From Synechococcus sp. JA-2-3B'a(2-13) (lineage in GTDB: Bacteria > Cyanobacteriota > Cyanobacteriia > Thermostichales > Thermostichaceae): 64,000 bases of DNA. Position numbers and translations under genes: made by a program. The notes beneath the pieces are model-generated. The model saw nothing but the letters and a program-made list of their open reading frames with translations. It had not been told where the DNA came from and ran no database searches. How positions within the stretch are numbered: the stretch's first letter is position 1; each line of letters starts with the position of its first letter. Shown one piece after another: positions 8,855 to 17,909 of the stretch. The DNA is taken from the NCBI RefSeq assembly GCF_000013225.1, contig NC_007776.1:2610501-2674500 (forward strand), read 5' to 3'.

Positions 8855-9376
8855 ATGGGAAACAGTCAAACCGGGGAGATGGTTCAATCGGAAAAGCAGG
8901 CTTTCCTGGAACGGTGGCATGACATTCTCGCCCCCAACTCCCTGGGCTACCGCATTCGATTGTTGTCTCAATTGGTGCGGCGGAAGTTGCAGTCTCATTT
9001 GGAGCCTTTTGGCCTGACCATCTCCCATTGGGTGGTGCTCTGCTGCCTTTGGGAAGAAGACGGGATCCCTACTTCCACTATTTGTGAGCGCTTGCAGCAG
9101 TTGGGGGGCACCATGACCGGGGTGTTGGATGGCATGGAAAAACGGGAGCTGATCCGGCGGCAGCGAGATCCTGAGGATCGGCGGATTTGGCGGGTCTACC
9201 TCACACCTGCAGGGGAGGAGCTGAAAGACGTTTTACCCCCTCTGATTTGGCAGTTGCGGGAGCAAACCTACGGCTGTCTCAGCCTAGAAGAACAGGCAAC
9301 CCTCTCGCGGTTGGTGGATCGGCTGATCGCCCATCTGTCAGCTAGAAATCGCAGGAGCCCCGCACTGTACCCGTAG
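8855..9376 (+). CDS. MarR-family transcriptional regulator, 3' end altered by an IS
   Basis: This 173-residue winged-helix regulator has YRIRLLSQLVRRKLQSHLEP at about 32-51 for dimerisation, LTISHWVVLCCLWEEDGI, the recognition helix region ICERLQQLGGTMTGVLDGMEKRELI, and the wing DPEDRRIWRVYLTPAG. MarR proteins usually repress a neighbouring efflux or stress gene and respond to small ligands. Here no obvious partner is adjacent. The final residues ARNRRSPALYP and the stop are encoded by the left end of a TnpB element that begins at 9342. Rejoining the flanks across the element (keeping TCAG) gives instead the end SVDPDAAVLAEPSQ and a TAG at 10677. The DNA-binding core is untouched, so the protein may still work. 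Confidence 0.9.
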   Translation: MGNSQTGEMVQSEKQAFLERWHDILAPNSLGYRIRLLSQLVRRKLQSHLEPFGLTISHWVVLCCLWEEDGIPTSTICERLQQLGGTMTGVLDGMEKRELIRRQRDPEDRRIWRVYLTPAGEELKDVLPPLIWQLREQTYGCLSLEEQATLSRLVDRLIAHLSARNRRSPALYP

Positions 9377-9403
9377 GGTCAGTGCCGGGAGGAATGCGCT
9401 TTG

Positions 9404-10615
9404 ATGAAGTACAATGAACTTATGACCCAAGTCCTGACCGTATCCTGCAAGCTCAAGGCGTCCCAGTCGCAAGCCGCCAAATTGGACGCGACTTTGGAGG
9501 CTTTTGGCCAAGCCTTGAATTGGGTCAACCAGAACACGCCGGAGAAAGTCGCCAACGCCGTTAAGCTCCAGTCTCTGTGCTACCGCGAAATCCGTGCCCG
9601 GTTCGGCTTATCCAGTAACTTGGCTCAGCAGGTCTGCAGACGGCTGGCCGGCGCCCGTAAAGTTGCCCAACAGAAAAACCGCCCCGTCAAAGCGTTCAAA
9701 GGGGGCTTCGCTACCTACGACGCTCGTATCTTTTCGTTCCGCGAGAAAGACTGGACGGTGTCGCTGACCACGGTGGAGGGTCGGGAGCGCTTTGAGCTGG
9801 CGATTGGCCGCTACCAGAGAGAACGGCTGGCTGGTTCCAACCCCAAATCTGCCACCCTGGTCAAGCGTAAAGACGGCTCCTACTCCATTCAAATCTGTGT
9901 GGAAGCGGAGCCATCCCCGCCGCAACGCACGGGCAGAGTGCTGGGGGTGGACTTGGGGAGGACGGATATTGCCCATACGTCAGAGGGGGACAACTGGAAT
10001 GGACAGCAGTTGAACCGAGTCCGAGACCACTACTCCCGATTGAGGGCGGTACTCCAACGCAAAGCCAGTAAGGGCACACGCAGTTCGCGGCGCAGATGCC
10101 GTCAACTGTTGCAACGGCTGTCTGGCAAGGAGAGACGCTTTCAGGCGTGGGTCAATCATCGCATCTCCAAAGCTATTGTCTCTAGGGCAAAAGCTACCAA
10201 CAGCGCTATCGCCCTGGAAGACCTGACAGGGATCCGGAAAAGAGTCAATCAACAGCCGCGCAGCAAAGCCGAGCGGCGCAGGGCCAACAGTTGGGCGTTC
10301 TACCAACTACGCCAGTTTCTGGAATACAAGGCGAGGGTTGCAGGGGTTTCTCTGATTCCTGTGCCGCCTGCTTACACGTCGCAGACCTGTCACCGGTGCT
10401 TACACATCCACCCTGAGCAGGGCAAGTCCTACCGCAGTGGCAAGTCGTTCAAGTGTGGGCACTGTGGATGGGAAGGGGATGCGGATTTGAATGGTGCGAA
10501 TGTGATTGCGCTCTTGGGGGCTGTCGTAAACCAGCCTAGAGGTTCGGGCCTGTTTTGTTCTCTGGTAGAGCAGAACAGGCTCAGGGCTACTGAAAGCCCG
10601 CTCCGTACCGCTTAG
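9404..10615 (+). CDS. tnpB: TnpB RNA-guided nuclease, copy B
   Basis: This TnpB (IS1341/OrfB type) of about 403 residues is the ancestor-like relative of Cas12: an RNA-guided DNA nuclease that helps retain the element. RuvC residues look intact: Asp in GVDLGRTDIA, Glu in ALEDLTGIR, and the last Asp in DADLNGANVIALL. A CxxC...CxxC zinc ribbon (CHRC and CGHCGW) separates the last two. The ATG at 9404 (MKYNELM) is used here, but copy D is homologous only from MTQVLTVSCKLKASQ (ATG at 9422), so that may be the true start. Protein ends in LFCSLVEQNRLRATESPLRTA, the stop lying inside the right-end hairpin. The gene has few GGATCC sites, in keeping with mobile origin. Confidence 0.93.
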   Translation: MKYNELMTQVLTVSCKLKASQSQAAKLDATLEAFGQALNWVNQNTPEKVANAVKLQSLCYREIRARFGLSSNLAQQVCRRLAGARKVAQQKNRPVKAFKGGFATYDARIFSFREKDWTVSLTTVEGRERFELAIGRYQRERLAGSNPKSATLVKRKDGSYSIQICVEAEPSPPQRTGRVLGVDLGRTDIAHTSEGDNWNGQQLNRVRDHYSRLRAVLQRKASKGTRSSRRRCRQLLQRLSGKERRFQAWVNHRISKAIVSRAKATNSAIALEDLTGIRKRVNQQPRSKAERRRANSWAFYQLRQFLEYKARVAGVSLIPVPPAYTSQTCHRCLHIHPEQGKSYRSGKSFKCGHCGWEGDADLNGANVIALLGAVVNQPRGSGLFCSLVEQNRLRATESPLRTA

Positions 10616-10637
10616 CGGTCGGAGCCGGGTAGTTTAC
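10560..10637 (+). ncRNA. Putative omega (re) RNA scaffold, copy B
   Basis: TnpB elements make a guide RNA from the 3' end of tnpB through the right end, with the guide copied from flanking DNA. Two hairpins are visible here (GGGC/GCCC and the nested CTCCG/CGGAG), ending at GGGTAGTTTAC. The predicted guide would be the flank starting TGGATCCAGATGCGG. Position and folding are by analogy; the 5' boundary is a guess. Confidence 0.45.
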
Positions 10638-10686
10638 TGGATCCAGATGCGGCTGTGCTGGCGGAGCCAAGTCAATAGTCTTTATC

Positions 10687-12039
10687 TTGAGAGCGCCTTT
10701 GGGGGAGGGCGGAGCTTTGTCTGGAGATTTGCTGATCCGAAATGCTGAGCTGCTGGTGCCGGAAGGGGATCCCTGGCGGGGAGATGTGCTGGTGCGGGAG
10801 GGGCGCATTGCCCAAATCGGCCCAAACCTCTCGCCAGAAGGGGTGGCCAAGGTCATCGACGCCGAGGGCCATACCCTGATGCCGGGGGTTATCGATCCCC
10901 AAGTTCACTTTCGCGAGCCTGGCCGCGAGCACAAAGAAGACCTCCAGACGGGATCCTGGGCCTGTGCCCGGGGCGGGGTGACCAGCTTTTTGGAGATGCC
11001 CAACACCGACCCGCTGACGATTGACCAAGCGACGCTGGATGACAAGCTGGCCCGTGCGGCCAGCAAGTGTGTGGTCAATTACGGCTTTTTTATCGGGGCC
11101 ACTGCCGATAACTTAGAAGAGTTGCAAACGGTGCAGGGAGCCTGTGGCATCAAAATCTTCATGGGATCCATGCATGGGCCCCTGTTGGTGGATGATCAGG
11201 CGGCGCTGGAGCGGATTTTCGGGGAAACGGATCCCAACTTTTTAATTGCCGTCCATGCCGAAGATTTGTCTCGCATCACAGCTCGTAAGGCCCTGTTTGC
11301 CGGACGCACAGACGTAGCTGTTCACTCGCAAATTCAGGACGAGGAATCGGCCCTGATCGCCTCACGGCGGGCTTTGGACTTGGCCACCCGCTACCGCCAT
11401 CGCCTACACATTTTGCACCTTTCCACCGGCCTAGAGGTCGAGCTGCTGCGCCAGCACAAGCCGGCCTGGGTGACGGCAGAGGTGACCCCCCAACACCTAC
11501 TGCTCAGCACCGCCGATTACGCTCGTCTGGGATCCCTGGCCCAGATGAACCCCCCCCTGCGGGATCCCGCTAACCTGGCCCAACTGTGGCAGGGGCTGCA
11601 GGACGGGATCCTGGATTGCATTGCCACCGACCATGCCCCCCATACTCTGGAAGAAAAGGCTCAGCCCTATCCCCACTCCCCTTCCGGTATGCCCGGCGTG
11701 GAAACCGCTTTGCCTCTGATGTTGACGGCAGCCCAGCAGGGGCGTTGTACGCTGGCGCAGGTGGTGCGGTGGATGTGTGAGGCACCGGCCCGCCTCTACG
11801 GGATCCCCAACAAAGGGCGGCTGCAGGTGGGCTACGACGCCGACCTGGTGCTGGTGGATCGCCACACACCCAAACCGGTGCGGCGGGAAGAGCTGCTGAC
11901 CAAATGCGGCTGGAGTCCCTTCGAGGGCTGGGAATTGGTGGGCTGGCCCCTAGTCACGATCGTGGGCGGACAGATTGCCTTTCAAAACGGCCAGGTGGAT
12001 CCCTCGGTGCGGGGAAAGGCTCTTCAGTTTCAGCGCTAG
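10687..12039 (+). CDS. pyrC: Dihydroorotase
   Basis: This cytoplasmic enzyme of about 440-450 residues catalyses reversible cyclisation of carbamoyl-aspartate to dihydroorotate in pyrimidine synthesis. It is an amidohydrolase with a type I dihydroorotase pattern. Zinc ligands lie in MPGVIDPQVHFREPG (the first His is replaced by Gln, giving QVH rather than HVH). The GIKIFMGS region would carry a bridging Lys, with further metal ligands in LIAVHAEDLSR and HILHLSTGLEV, and the catalytic Asp in CIATDHAPH. No ATG begins the frame. TTG at 10687 or TTG at 10717 (preceded by GGAGGGCGGA) are the candidates, and the second has the better ribosome site. A TnpB element ends 50 bp upstream, so the original promoter may be disturbed. 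The QVH change deserves a check. Confidence 0.9.
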   Translation: MRAPLGEGGALSGDLLIRNAELLVPEGDPWRGDVLVREGRIAQIGPNLSPEGVAKVIDAEGHTLMPGVIDPQVHFREPGREHKEDLQTGSWACARGGVTSFLEMPNTDPLTIDQATLDDKLARAASKCVVNYGFFIGATADNLEELQTVQGACGIKIFMGSMHGPLLVDDQAALERIFGETDPNFLIAVHAEDLSRITARKALFAGRTDVAVHSQIQDEESALIASRRALDLATRYRHRLHILHLSTGLEVELLRQHKPAWVTAEVTPQHLLLSTADYARLGSLAQMNPPLRDPANLAQLWQGLQDGILDCIATDHAPHTLEEKAQPYPHSPSGMPGVETALPLMLTAAQQGRCTLAQVVRWMCEAPARLYGIPNKGRLQVGYDADLVLVDRHTPKPVRREELLTKCGWSPFEGWELVGWPLVTIVGGQIAFQNGQVDPSVRGKALQFQR

Positions 12040-12258
12040 CCAGGGATCCCTGCTATCCCGCAAGGGCTTCCGATAGCAGCAGGACAGAAGTGGCGCAGTA
12101 GCCTATCCTAGCTTCCCTCTCCCTTTGTGGGAGAGAAGCCAGGCCTGAGGGCGGGATGGCGCAAAAGCCTCAGGAACGGTCTCAGGCTGGTTTGCCGATC
12201 ACCACACACCTCGGCCTGCTGGGTCCGGCAACTCTGGCCCAGAAACTCGTGTTACTCT

Positions 12259-12281
12259 GAAAATGATAATTACTGATAATC
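12259..12281 (+). promoter_or_regulatory. Putative Fur (or Zur) box upstream of the DsrE-like gene
   Basis: The stretch carries TGATAAT twice in direct orientation separated by TAC and followed by CA, inside an AT-rich block. This matches the repeated GATAAT hexamers of Fur-family operators. It ends 26 bp before the ATG of the next gene, where a bound repressor would block transcription. Confidence 0.6.
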
Positions 12282-12307
12282 AAAATTGAAAACGGCAAGG
12301 GGGCCTC

Positions 12308-12709
12308 ATGAAAGTTGCCTACGTGTTCACCCATCCCCGCTGCGGCACCTACAAATTGGGCCAGATGATCCTGCCTCAGCTAGAAGCAGGGGTGCATGGA
12401 GCGCAGGTGGTGGGCATGTTCTTTTTCGACGACAACTGCTTTGTCTTGCGGCAGGGGGATCCCATCGGCGAGCGCCTAGCCAAGATTGCCGAAGCGCAAG
12501 ACATTTTGCTGATGATGTGCGACATGTGCGCCCTGGAGCGCAACCTGGCGGAAGGGGAACCCAAGTGGTGCGACGCCCAGGGACGTGGACGCAAGGAGCC
12601 GGGCTACTGCGTTCCCAAAAACGTGGTTAAAGGCGTGCAGGTGGGCTGCTTCCCCGACCTCTACGCGGCCTTGAAAGACAACCCACCTGACCAAGTGATC
12701 AGCTTGTAA
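12308..12709 (+). CDS. DsrE-like (SaoD-type) small cysteine-rich protein
   Basis: This 133-residue soluble protein looks like the DsrE/DsrF/TusD fold. It has an N-terminal beta strand KVAYVFTHPRCGTYKLGQ, then GAQVVGMFFFDDNCFVLRQGD, GERLAKIAEAQDILLMMCDMCALERNL and a C-terminal GVQVGCFPDLYAALKDNPPDQVISL. It carries eight cysteines, including CDMC and CDAQ...GYC, more than a classic DsrE, which suggests sulfur/selenium relay or metal binding. The ATG at 12308 follows AAGGGGG. It stands alone, with clpB converging from the right. The Fur-type box just upstream suggests control by iron (or zinc) supply. The exact substrate is unknown. Confidence 0.75.
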   Translation: MKVAYVFTHPRCGTYKLGQMILPQLEAGVHGAQVVGMFFFDDNCFVLRQGDPIGERLAKIAEAQDILLMMCDMCALERNLAEGEPKWCDAQGRGRKEPGYCVPKNVVKGVQVGCFPDLYAALKDNPPDQVISL

Positions 12710-12714
12710 CAGGT

Positions 12715-15357
12715 CTAGCTGACGGCTACGGCAGCGGGCGGCTCCTGGCGGGGCTGAGAGCCGATCTTGCGGAAGATCAACCGCTCGTTGGCTACATCCA
12801 CCAAAATGCGGTCGCCGGGCAGGAACTCGTTCTCCAGCAGCTTGGTGGCGATGGGGTTTTCGATCTCCCGCTGGATCACCCGCTTCAGCGGACGGGCCCC
12901 GAACACGGGGTCGTAGCCCACCTCTGCCAGGTAGTCTTTGGCTTCTTCGGTGAGCAGGATCTCGATTTGCTGATCTGCCAGCAGCTTTTCCACCCGCTGC
13001 ATTTGCAGGCCGACAATCTGGCGAATTTGCTCTTTGGTGAGGGCGTGGAAGATGATCAGCTCGTCCACCCGGTTGAGGAACTCCGGTCGGAAGTGGTGCC
13101 GCAGCATGGCCAGCACCTGAGTTTTCATCTCCTCGTAGCGGCTTTCATCGGCCCCAATTTCCAGGATGAGGTCGCTGCCGATGTTGCTGGTCATGATGAT
13201 GATGGTGTTTTTGAAGTCCACTGTCCGCCCTTGGGAGTCGGTGATGCGGCCATCGTCCAGCACCTGCAGCAGGATGTTGAAGACATCCGGGTGGGCTTTT
13301 TCCACCTCGTCAAACAGCACCACCGAGTAGGGGCGTCGCCGCACCGCCTCGGAGAGCTGCCCGCCTTCTTCGTAGCCCACGTAGCCTGGAGGAGCTCCGA
13401 TTAGACGAGAGACCGAGTGCTTCTCCATGTACTCGGACATGTCGATGCGCACCATCGCCTCGGAAGTGTCGAAGAGGAACTCCGCCAAAGCACGGGCCAG
13501 CTCGGTTTTCCCCACGCCAGTGGGCCCCATGAACAGGAAAGAGCCGATGGGGCGATTGGGATCCTTCATGCCGGCCCGGGCGCGCCGAATGGCTGCCGCT
13601 ACGGCGGCTACCGCCTCGTCTTGGCCCACCACCCGCTGGTGCAAATGGGCTTCCAGGCGCAGCAGCTTCTGCTTTTCCGACTCCATCAGGCTGGTGACTG
13701 GGATCCCGGTCCAGCGGGAGACGATCTCAGCGATATCTTCAGGAGTCACTTGCTCCCGCAGCAGCGGCTCGCCGTTGGTCTGCAGCTTGGCCAGGTGAGC
13801 CTCCTGCTCTTGGATTTGCCGCTCCAATTCCATCAGCTTGCCGTACTTGAGCTCGGCAGCGCGGTTGAGGTCATATTTTTGTTCAGCCTGTTCGATTTGA
13901 AGCTTGACGGCGTCCCGCTCGGCTTTAAGGCTTTGCAGGCGTTCGATAGCCTCTTTTTCAAATTGCCAGCGAGCATTCAACTCCCGTTGTCGCTCCGTCA
14001 GGTTGGCCAGCTCCTGCTCAATTTTGCTGAGGCGATCTCTAGAGGCAGCATCATCTTCTTTTTTCAGGGAGAGCTCCTCCATCTGCAGTTGCATGATGCG
14101 CCGGTCAATTTCATCCAATTCGACGGGCTTGGAGGTGATTTCCATTTTCAGCTTGGCCGCCGCCTCGTCCACCAGGTCGATGGCTTTGTCGGGCAGGAAG
14201 CGCTCGGAGATGTAGCGGTTGGAGAGCACCGCTGCCGCCACCAAGGCGGAGTCGCTGATTTTGACCCCATGGTGCAGCTCGTAGCGCTCTTTGAGGCCGC
14301 GCAGGATGGAGATGGTATCTTCCACCGAAGGCTGATCCACGTACACCGGCTGAAAGCGGCGTTCTAGGGCCGCATCTTTTTCGATGTGCTTGCGGTATTC
14401 ATCCAGGGTGGTGGCGCCGATACAGCGCAACTCGCCCCGCGCCAGCATGGGTTTGAGCAAGTTGCCGGCATCCATGGCCCCTTCGCCGGCCCCGGCGCCG
14501 ACAACGGTGTGCAACTCGTCGATGAAGAGGATGATCTGGCCTTCGGATTCAGTGACCTCTTTGAGCACAGCTTTGAGGCGGTCTTCAAATTCCCCGCGGT
14601 ACTTGGCCCCGGCAATGAGAGCGCCCATGTCCAGAGCAATGACTCGCCGGTTTTTCAGAGACTCCGGCACATCTCCCCGGTTGATGCGCTGGGCTAGGCC
14701 CTCCACAATGGCTGTTTTCCCCACGCCGGGTTCGCCGATGAGGACGGGGTTGTTTTTGGTGCGGCGGGAGAGCACCTGAATGACGCGGCGGATCTCGTCA
14801 TCTCGCCCGATCACCGGGTCCAGCTTCCCTTCGCGGGCCGCCTGGGTGAGATCGCGGCCATAGCGCTCCAGGGCTTCGTAGCGGGATTCGGGGTTTTTGT
14901 CGGTGACCCGCTGTTTGCCTCGCACCTCTTTGATGACCGGTTTGAGGCGCTCTACCGTCAGGCCCAGGGGTGCCAAGACCCGCTTGCCCACCCGCTCATC
15001 TTGCAGGGATCCCAAAAACAAGTGCTCCACCGAGATGAAATCATCGCCGTACTCTTTGCGAAACTCCTCGGCCCGATCCAGGGTGGTTTCCAGGCCGCGA
15101 CCCAAGTAGAGCTGATCCACCCGCGCCAACTTGGGCTGCTGGTTGATGAAGCTTTCCACTTTATCCCGCACCAGCTTTGGATCGATACCTGCCCGTTGCA
15201 GGAGGGTTTGGGTGAGCCCCCCCTCTTGATCCAGAAGGGAGATCAGCAAATGCTCGGTTTCCAACTGTTGCTGCTGGTGCCGCCGGGCCACATCTTGGGA
15301 TTGGACAATGGCGCTCCAAGCTTTTTCGGTAAATTGGTTGGGATTGGTGGGCTGCAT
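12715..15357 (-). CDS. clpB: ATP-dependent disaggregase ClpB
   Basis: This 880-residue hexameric AAA+ chaperone pulls proteins out of aggregates together with DnaK/DnaJ. The order is complete: an N-domain of Clp repeats ([19 protein letters not shown], and a second repeat after NQQPKLARV), and NBD1 with Walker [14 protein letters not shown] and pore loop [13 protein letters not shown]. The coiled-coil M-domain follows at about 410-530 ([15 protein letters not shown]), then NBD2 with Walker [14 protein letters not shown], Walker [12 protein letters not shown] and sensor-2 region [18 protein letters not shown]. The ATG at 15357 is clear. Cyanobacteria usually carry two ClpB proteins, the heat-inducible ClpB1 and essential ClpB2; sequence alone does not let me choose here. 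No heat-shock element was recognised upstream. Confidence 0.97.
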   Translation of the reverse strand: MQPTNPNQFTEKAWSAIVQSQDVARRHQQQQLETEHLLISLLDQEGGLTQTLLQRAGIDPKLVRDKVESFINQQPKLARVDQLYLGRGLETTLDRAEEFRKEYGDDFISVEHLFLGSLQDERVGKRVLAPLGLTVERLKPVIKEVRGKQRVTDKNPESRYEALERYGRDLTQAAREGKLDPVIGRDDEIRRVIQVLSRRTKNNPVLIGEPGVGKTAIVEGLAQRINRGDVPESLKNRRVIALDMGALIAGAKYRGEFEDRLKAVLKEVTESEGQIILFIDELHTVVGAGAGEGAMDAGNLLKPMLARGELRCIGATTLDEYRKHIEKDAALERRFQPVYVDQPSVEDTISILRGLKERYELHHGVKISDSALVAAAVLSNRYISERFLPDKAIDLVDEAAAKLKMEITSKPVELDEIDRRIMQLQMEELSLKKEDDAASRDRLSKIEQELANLTERQRELNARWQFEKEAIERLQSLKAERDAVKLQIEQAEQKYDLNRAAELKYGKLMELERQIQEQEAHLAKLQTNGEPLLREQVTPEDIAEIVSRWTGIPVTSLMESEKQKLLRLEAHLHQRVVGQDEAVAAVAAAIRRARAGMKDPNRPIGSFLFMGPTGVGKTELARALAEFLFDTSEAMVRIDMSEYMEKHSVSRLIGAPPGYVGYEEGGQLSEAVRRRPYSVVLFDEVEKAHPDVFNILLQVLDDGRITDSQGRTVDFKNTIIIMTSNIGSDLILEIGADESRYEEMKTQVLAMLRHHFRPEFLNRVDELIIFHALTKEQIRQIVGLQMQRVEKLLADQQIEILLTEEAKDYLAEVGYDPVFGARPLKRVIQREIENPIATKLLENEFLPGDRILVDVANERLIFRKIGSQPRQEPPAAVAVS

Positions 15358-15556
15358 AGGAGTTCGGCAGAGCTTTGCTACTCAGTATAGGAAGGCAATA
15401 CAGACACAGGGAGCACCCTGGACTCTTTCGGGGCAGTAGAGCTGGGTGCCGGAAGCTCCGGTAGGATCTTCCTGATCTAGGTATCGCCTATTTTGCCAGA
15501 GCCAGAGTTCGCAACAACCGTCCTCTCCAGCTGCGATCCATGGAGGGATCCCCGCC

Positions 15557-17842
15557 TTATTCTTCTTCTTCGTAGGGACGGCCTTCCCCGATTACCGCCA
15601 GGTCAATTTGTTGGCGGTAGTAATCCACGTTCTTAATCTGCACCTCCACCCGATCCCCCAGGCGAAACTGGCGCCGACTCTTGCGTCCCACCAGCGCCTG
15701 CTGACGGCTGCGGTACTCGTACCAATCGTTTTTCAGGGTGCTGACCCGCACCAAGCCTTCCGCCAAGATGGGATCCACCTGGACAAAAAAGCCGTAGTTC
15801 TGGACACCGATGATTAGGCCGGGGAACACCTCTCCCAGGTGCTTTTGCATGAACTCAGAGCGCTTCAGGCCCATCAGCTCCCGCTCCGCCTGCTGCCGGA
15901 TCCGGTACCCCTCCTGAATTTTGGGCAGTTGCGCCTGGAGAAACGCCTGCCATTCCTCCTGCACCTTGGGCGGCAACACCTGCCAGTCGATTTGGCCATA
16001 GCCGCTGGGGCCGTGCAGATCCACCACGGTTTTGGAGCGAGAGCTGCGGCGCTCGCGTCCTTTGCTCAGGGCCAGGTGCAGGGCACGCAAATTGAGCAAG
16101 TCGGCATAGCGGCGCAAGGGGGCCGTAAAGGTGGCGTAGGGTTCTTTGAGGCCCAACCCAAAATGGCCGAGTTGCTCTTCCAGAGGCTGGAGACGATACT
16201 CGACCGGGGGCAAGGTGGCCAGCATCTGCGCCACCAAGGCCGGGCTCGCGCCAGAGGCCAACACATCGGGAGCGGTGATGCGGGCACAAATCCGCTGCCA
16301 GTCCGCCAGAGTTACGACAGCGGGATCTTGCAAATTCAGATCCAGCTTCATGGCATTGGCCAGGCGCAAAAAGCTCTGCAGGGCCTCGGCGGCAGGGGCA
16401 GGCTGCACGCGGGCCAAAGAAGGGATCCCCAACTGGCGCAAATGGTGGCCCAGGATTTGGTTGGCCAGCAGGAGAATTTCCGTCATCAGGGCATGGGCGC
16501 CGAGGCGATCGCTGATCAAGAGGGGGCCGTAGCCGCTTTCGTCCGCAGAGTGGGGAGTGAGCAAATCCAACAGGGGCAGGTCAAATCCCCCCGCCTGGTG
16601 ACGTTTGGCCCGTAGGATCTGGCTAAGGCGCAGCAGGTTTTGCAGCAGGGCCATCAACTCCGGCACTTCTTCGTCGGGGCCCAAGTCGGCGGTGGTGGCC
16701 AAAAGAGCCTGCACCTGACCATAGGACAGGTGAGCCCGCGATTGCACCAGGCTGGGGTAAATCTCGAAGTTTTGTACCACCCCTTCTGGGTCGAGGGTCA
16801 CTAGCAGTGAATAGGCCAAGCGCTCCTGCTGTGGCAACAGAGCCAGGCGGTTGTGCACCTCCGGCGGAAAGAGAGGCAGCACCATCGTATCGAGGTAGAC
16901 GGTGGCCGTCCGCTGCTGAGCCTCTTGCTCCAAGGGGTGGTCGGGATCCAGCCAGTGGGCTACGTCGGCAATGTGGATCCCCAGCAGCCAGTGGTCATTC
17001 TCTTGCCGCTGCAAGGAAACAGCCACGTTGGGTTCCAAGCCGTGGGGATGCTGCAGATCCAAAGGCTCCAAAGTGATGCAAAACCAATCGCGCAGATCGC
17101 GGCGGCCCTTTTGGTCAGAGCGGCTGAGCTTTTTGGGCAGAGCTGCTGCTGCCTCCAACACTGGAGCGGGAAACTCCTGCGGTAGGTCGTACTTGCAACA
17201 GACCAAATCTGCATCGATGGAGGCCTCTGGGCCGTCGCCCAAAATTTTGCGAATGGTTCCGGTTGGGGGCAGATCCCCCAGCGGGTAGCGATTCACCTCC
17301 ACATAGGCCACCCGACCTTCCGCCAGCTCGACAGGGGATCCCTCCGTCAGGGCCAGCTCGAACAGCAGCCGGTCGTCCAAGGGCACCACCCGAAAACCCT
17401 GTTCCGTCTGTTTGAGGCGACCCACCAGGGCAGAATTGGCCCGCTCCACAACGGCCACCACCTCTCCCTCAGGGCTGCGGCGACGGTTGCCATCTTTGGT
17501 GACCCGCGCCAACACCTGATCCCCATTCCAGGCGCCGCTGAGGTTGCTGCCGTGGATGTACACATCCTCCACCCCCGGCTCGTCCCGAATGGCGAAGCAA
17601 AAGCCTTTGCTGGAACAGCGCAAACGCCCCACCACCAAAGATTCGTCCGGCTTGCGCCGATAGCGAGGGGGATCCCCTAGTCGTTCCAGAAACCCGGCCC
17701 GCACCAGGCCATCTAGGGCAATCTCGAGCATTTCCGGCGCTTCTGGGTCGGGGGACTGCAAGAGGGCAAGAAGAGTATCTTTGTCGGTCAATTGATCGGG
17801 AGGCTGAGAGAGAAAATGCTGAAAAATTCGAGAGAAGTCCAT
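15557..17842 (-). CDS. rnr: RNB-domain exoribonuclease, RNase R/VacB type
   Basis: This processive 3'-5' exoribonuclease of about 761 residues degrades mRNA and structured RNA. N-terminal cold-shock/OB segments (VGRLRCSSKGFCFAIRDEPG at about 70-90) precede the RNB core. The core's metal-binding Asp cluster appears as VSLQRQENDHWLLGIHIADVAHWLDPDHPLEQEA, less standard than the usual DxxxxDxDD. The substrate channel is marked by LVTLDPEGVVQNFEIYPSLVQSRAHLSYGQV, ATFTAPLRRYADLLNLRAL is the HCxRYADL-like motif, and the S1 domain begins GEVFPGLIIGVQNYGFFVQVDP. The ATG at 17842 (MDFSRIFQHFL) is chosen; a TTG five codons upstream is possible. A second RNB protein is at 45986. The degenerate metal cluster leaves activity open. 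Confidence 0.88.
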   Translation of the reverse strand: MDFSRIFQHFLSQPPDQLTDKDTLLALLQSPDPEAPEMLEIALDGLVRAGFLERLGDPPRYRRKPDESLVVGRLRCSSKGFCFAIRDEPGVEDVYIHGSNLSGAWNGDQVLARVTKDGNRRRSPEGEVVAVVERANSALVGRLKQTEQGFRVVPLDDRLLFELALTEGSPVELAEGRVAYVEVNRYPLGDLPPTGTIRKILGDGPEASIDADLVCCKYDLPQEFPAPVLEAAAALPKKLSRSDQKGRRDLRDWFCITLEPLDLQHPHGLEPNVAVSLQRQENDHWLLGIHIADVAHWLDPDHPLEQEAQQRTATVYLDTMVLPLFPPEVHNRLALLPQQERLAYSLLVTLDPEGVVQNFEIYPSLVQSRAHLSYGQVQALLATTADLGPDEEVPELMALLQNLLRLSQILRAKRHQAGGFDLPLLDLLTPHSADESGYGPLLISDRLGAHALMTEILLLANQILGHHLRQLGIPSLARVQPAPAAEALQSFLRLANAMKLDLNLQDPAVVTLADWQRICARITAPDVLASGASPALVAQMLATLPPVEYRLQPLEEQLGHFGLGLKEPYATFTAPLRRYADLLNLRALHLALSKGRERRSSRSKTVVDLHGPSGYGQIDWQVLPPKVQEEWQAFLQAQLPKIQEGYRIRQQAERELMGLKRSEFMQKHLGEVFPGLIIGVQNYGFFVQVDPILAEGLVRVSTLKNDWYEYRSRQQALVGRKSRRQFRLGDRVEVQIKNVDYYRQQIDLAVIGEGRPYEEEE

Positions 17843-17909
17843 TTTGGGTATTGGCAAAAGAGGAGAGAAGAAGAGGGGTTAAGACATCACAAGACCCAAC
17901 CCATTGGCA

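Larger units (their letters stand above)
9342..10637 (+). mobile_element. IS605-group TnpB-only element, copy B (complete)
   Basis: This 1296-bp element has no tyrosine transposase (tnpA) and carries only tnpB. The left end CTAGAAATCGCAGGAGCC contains a strong hairpin (GCACTG/CAGTGC with inner ACCC/GGGT). The right end holds hairpins GGGC/GCCC and CTCCG/CGGAG (inner ACCGC/GCGGT) and finishes GGGTAGTTTAC. There is no target-site duplication and no terminal inverted repeat, as expected for the IS200/IS605 superfamily. The tetranucleotide TCAG directly precedes it, as at the other three copies, and is the likely target/TAM. It lies in the last codons of marR. Confidence 0.9.
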
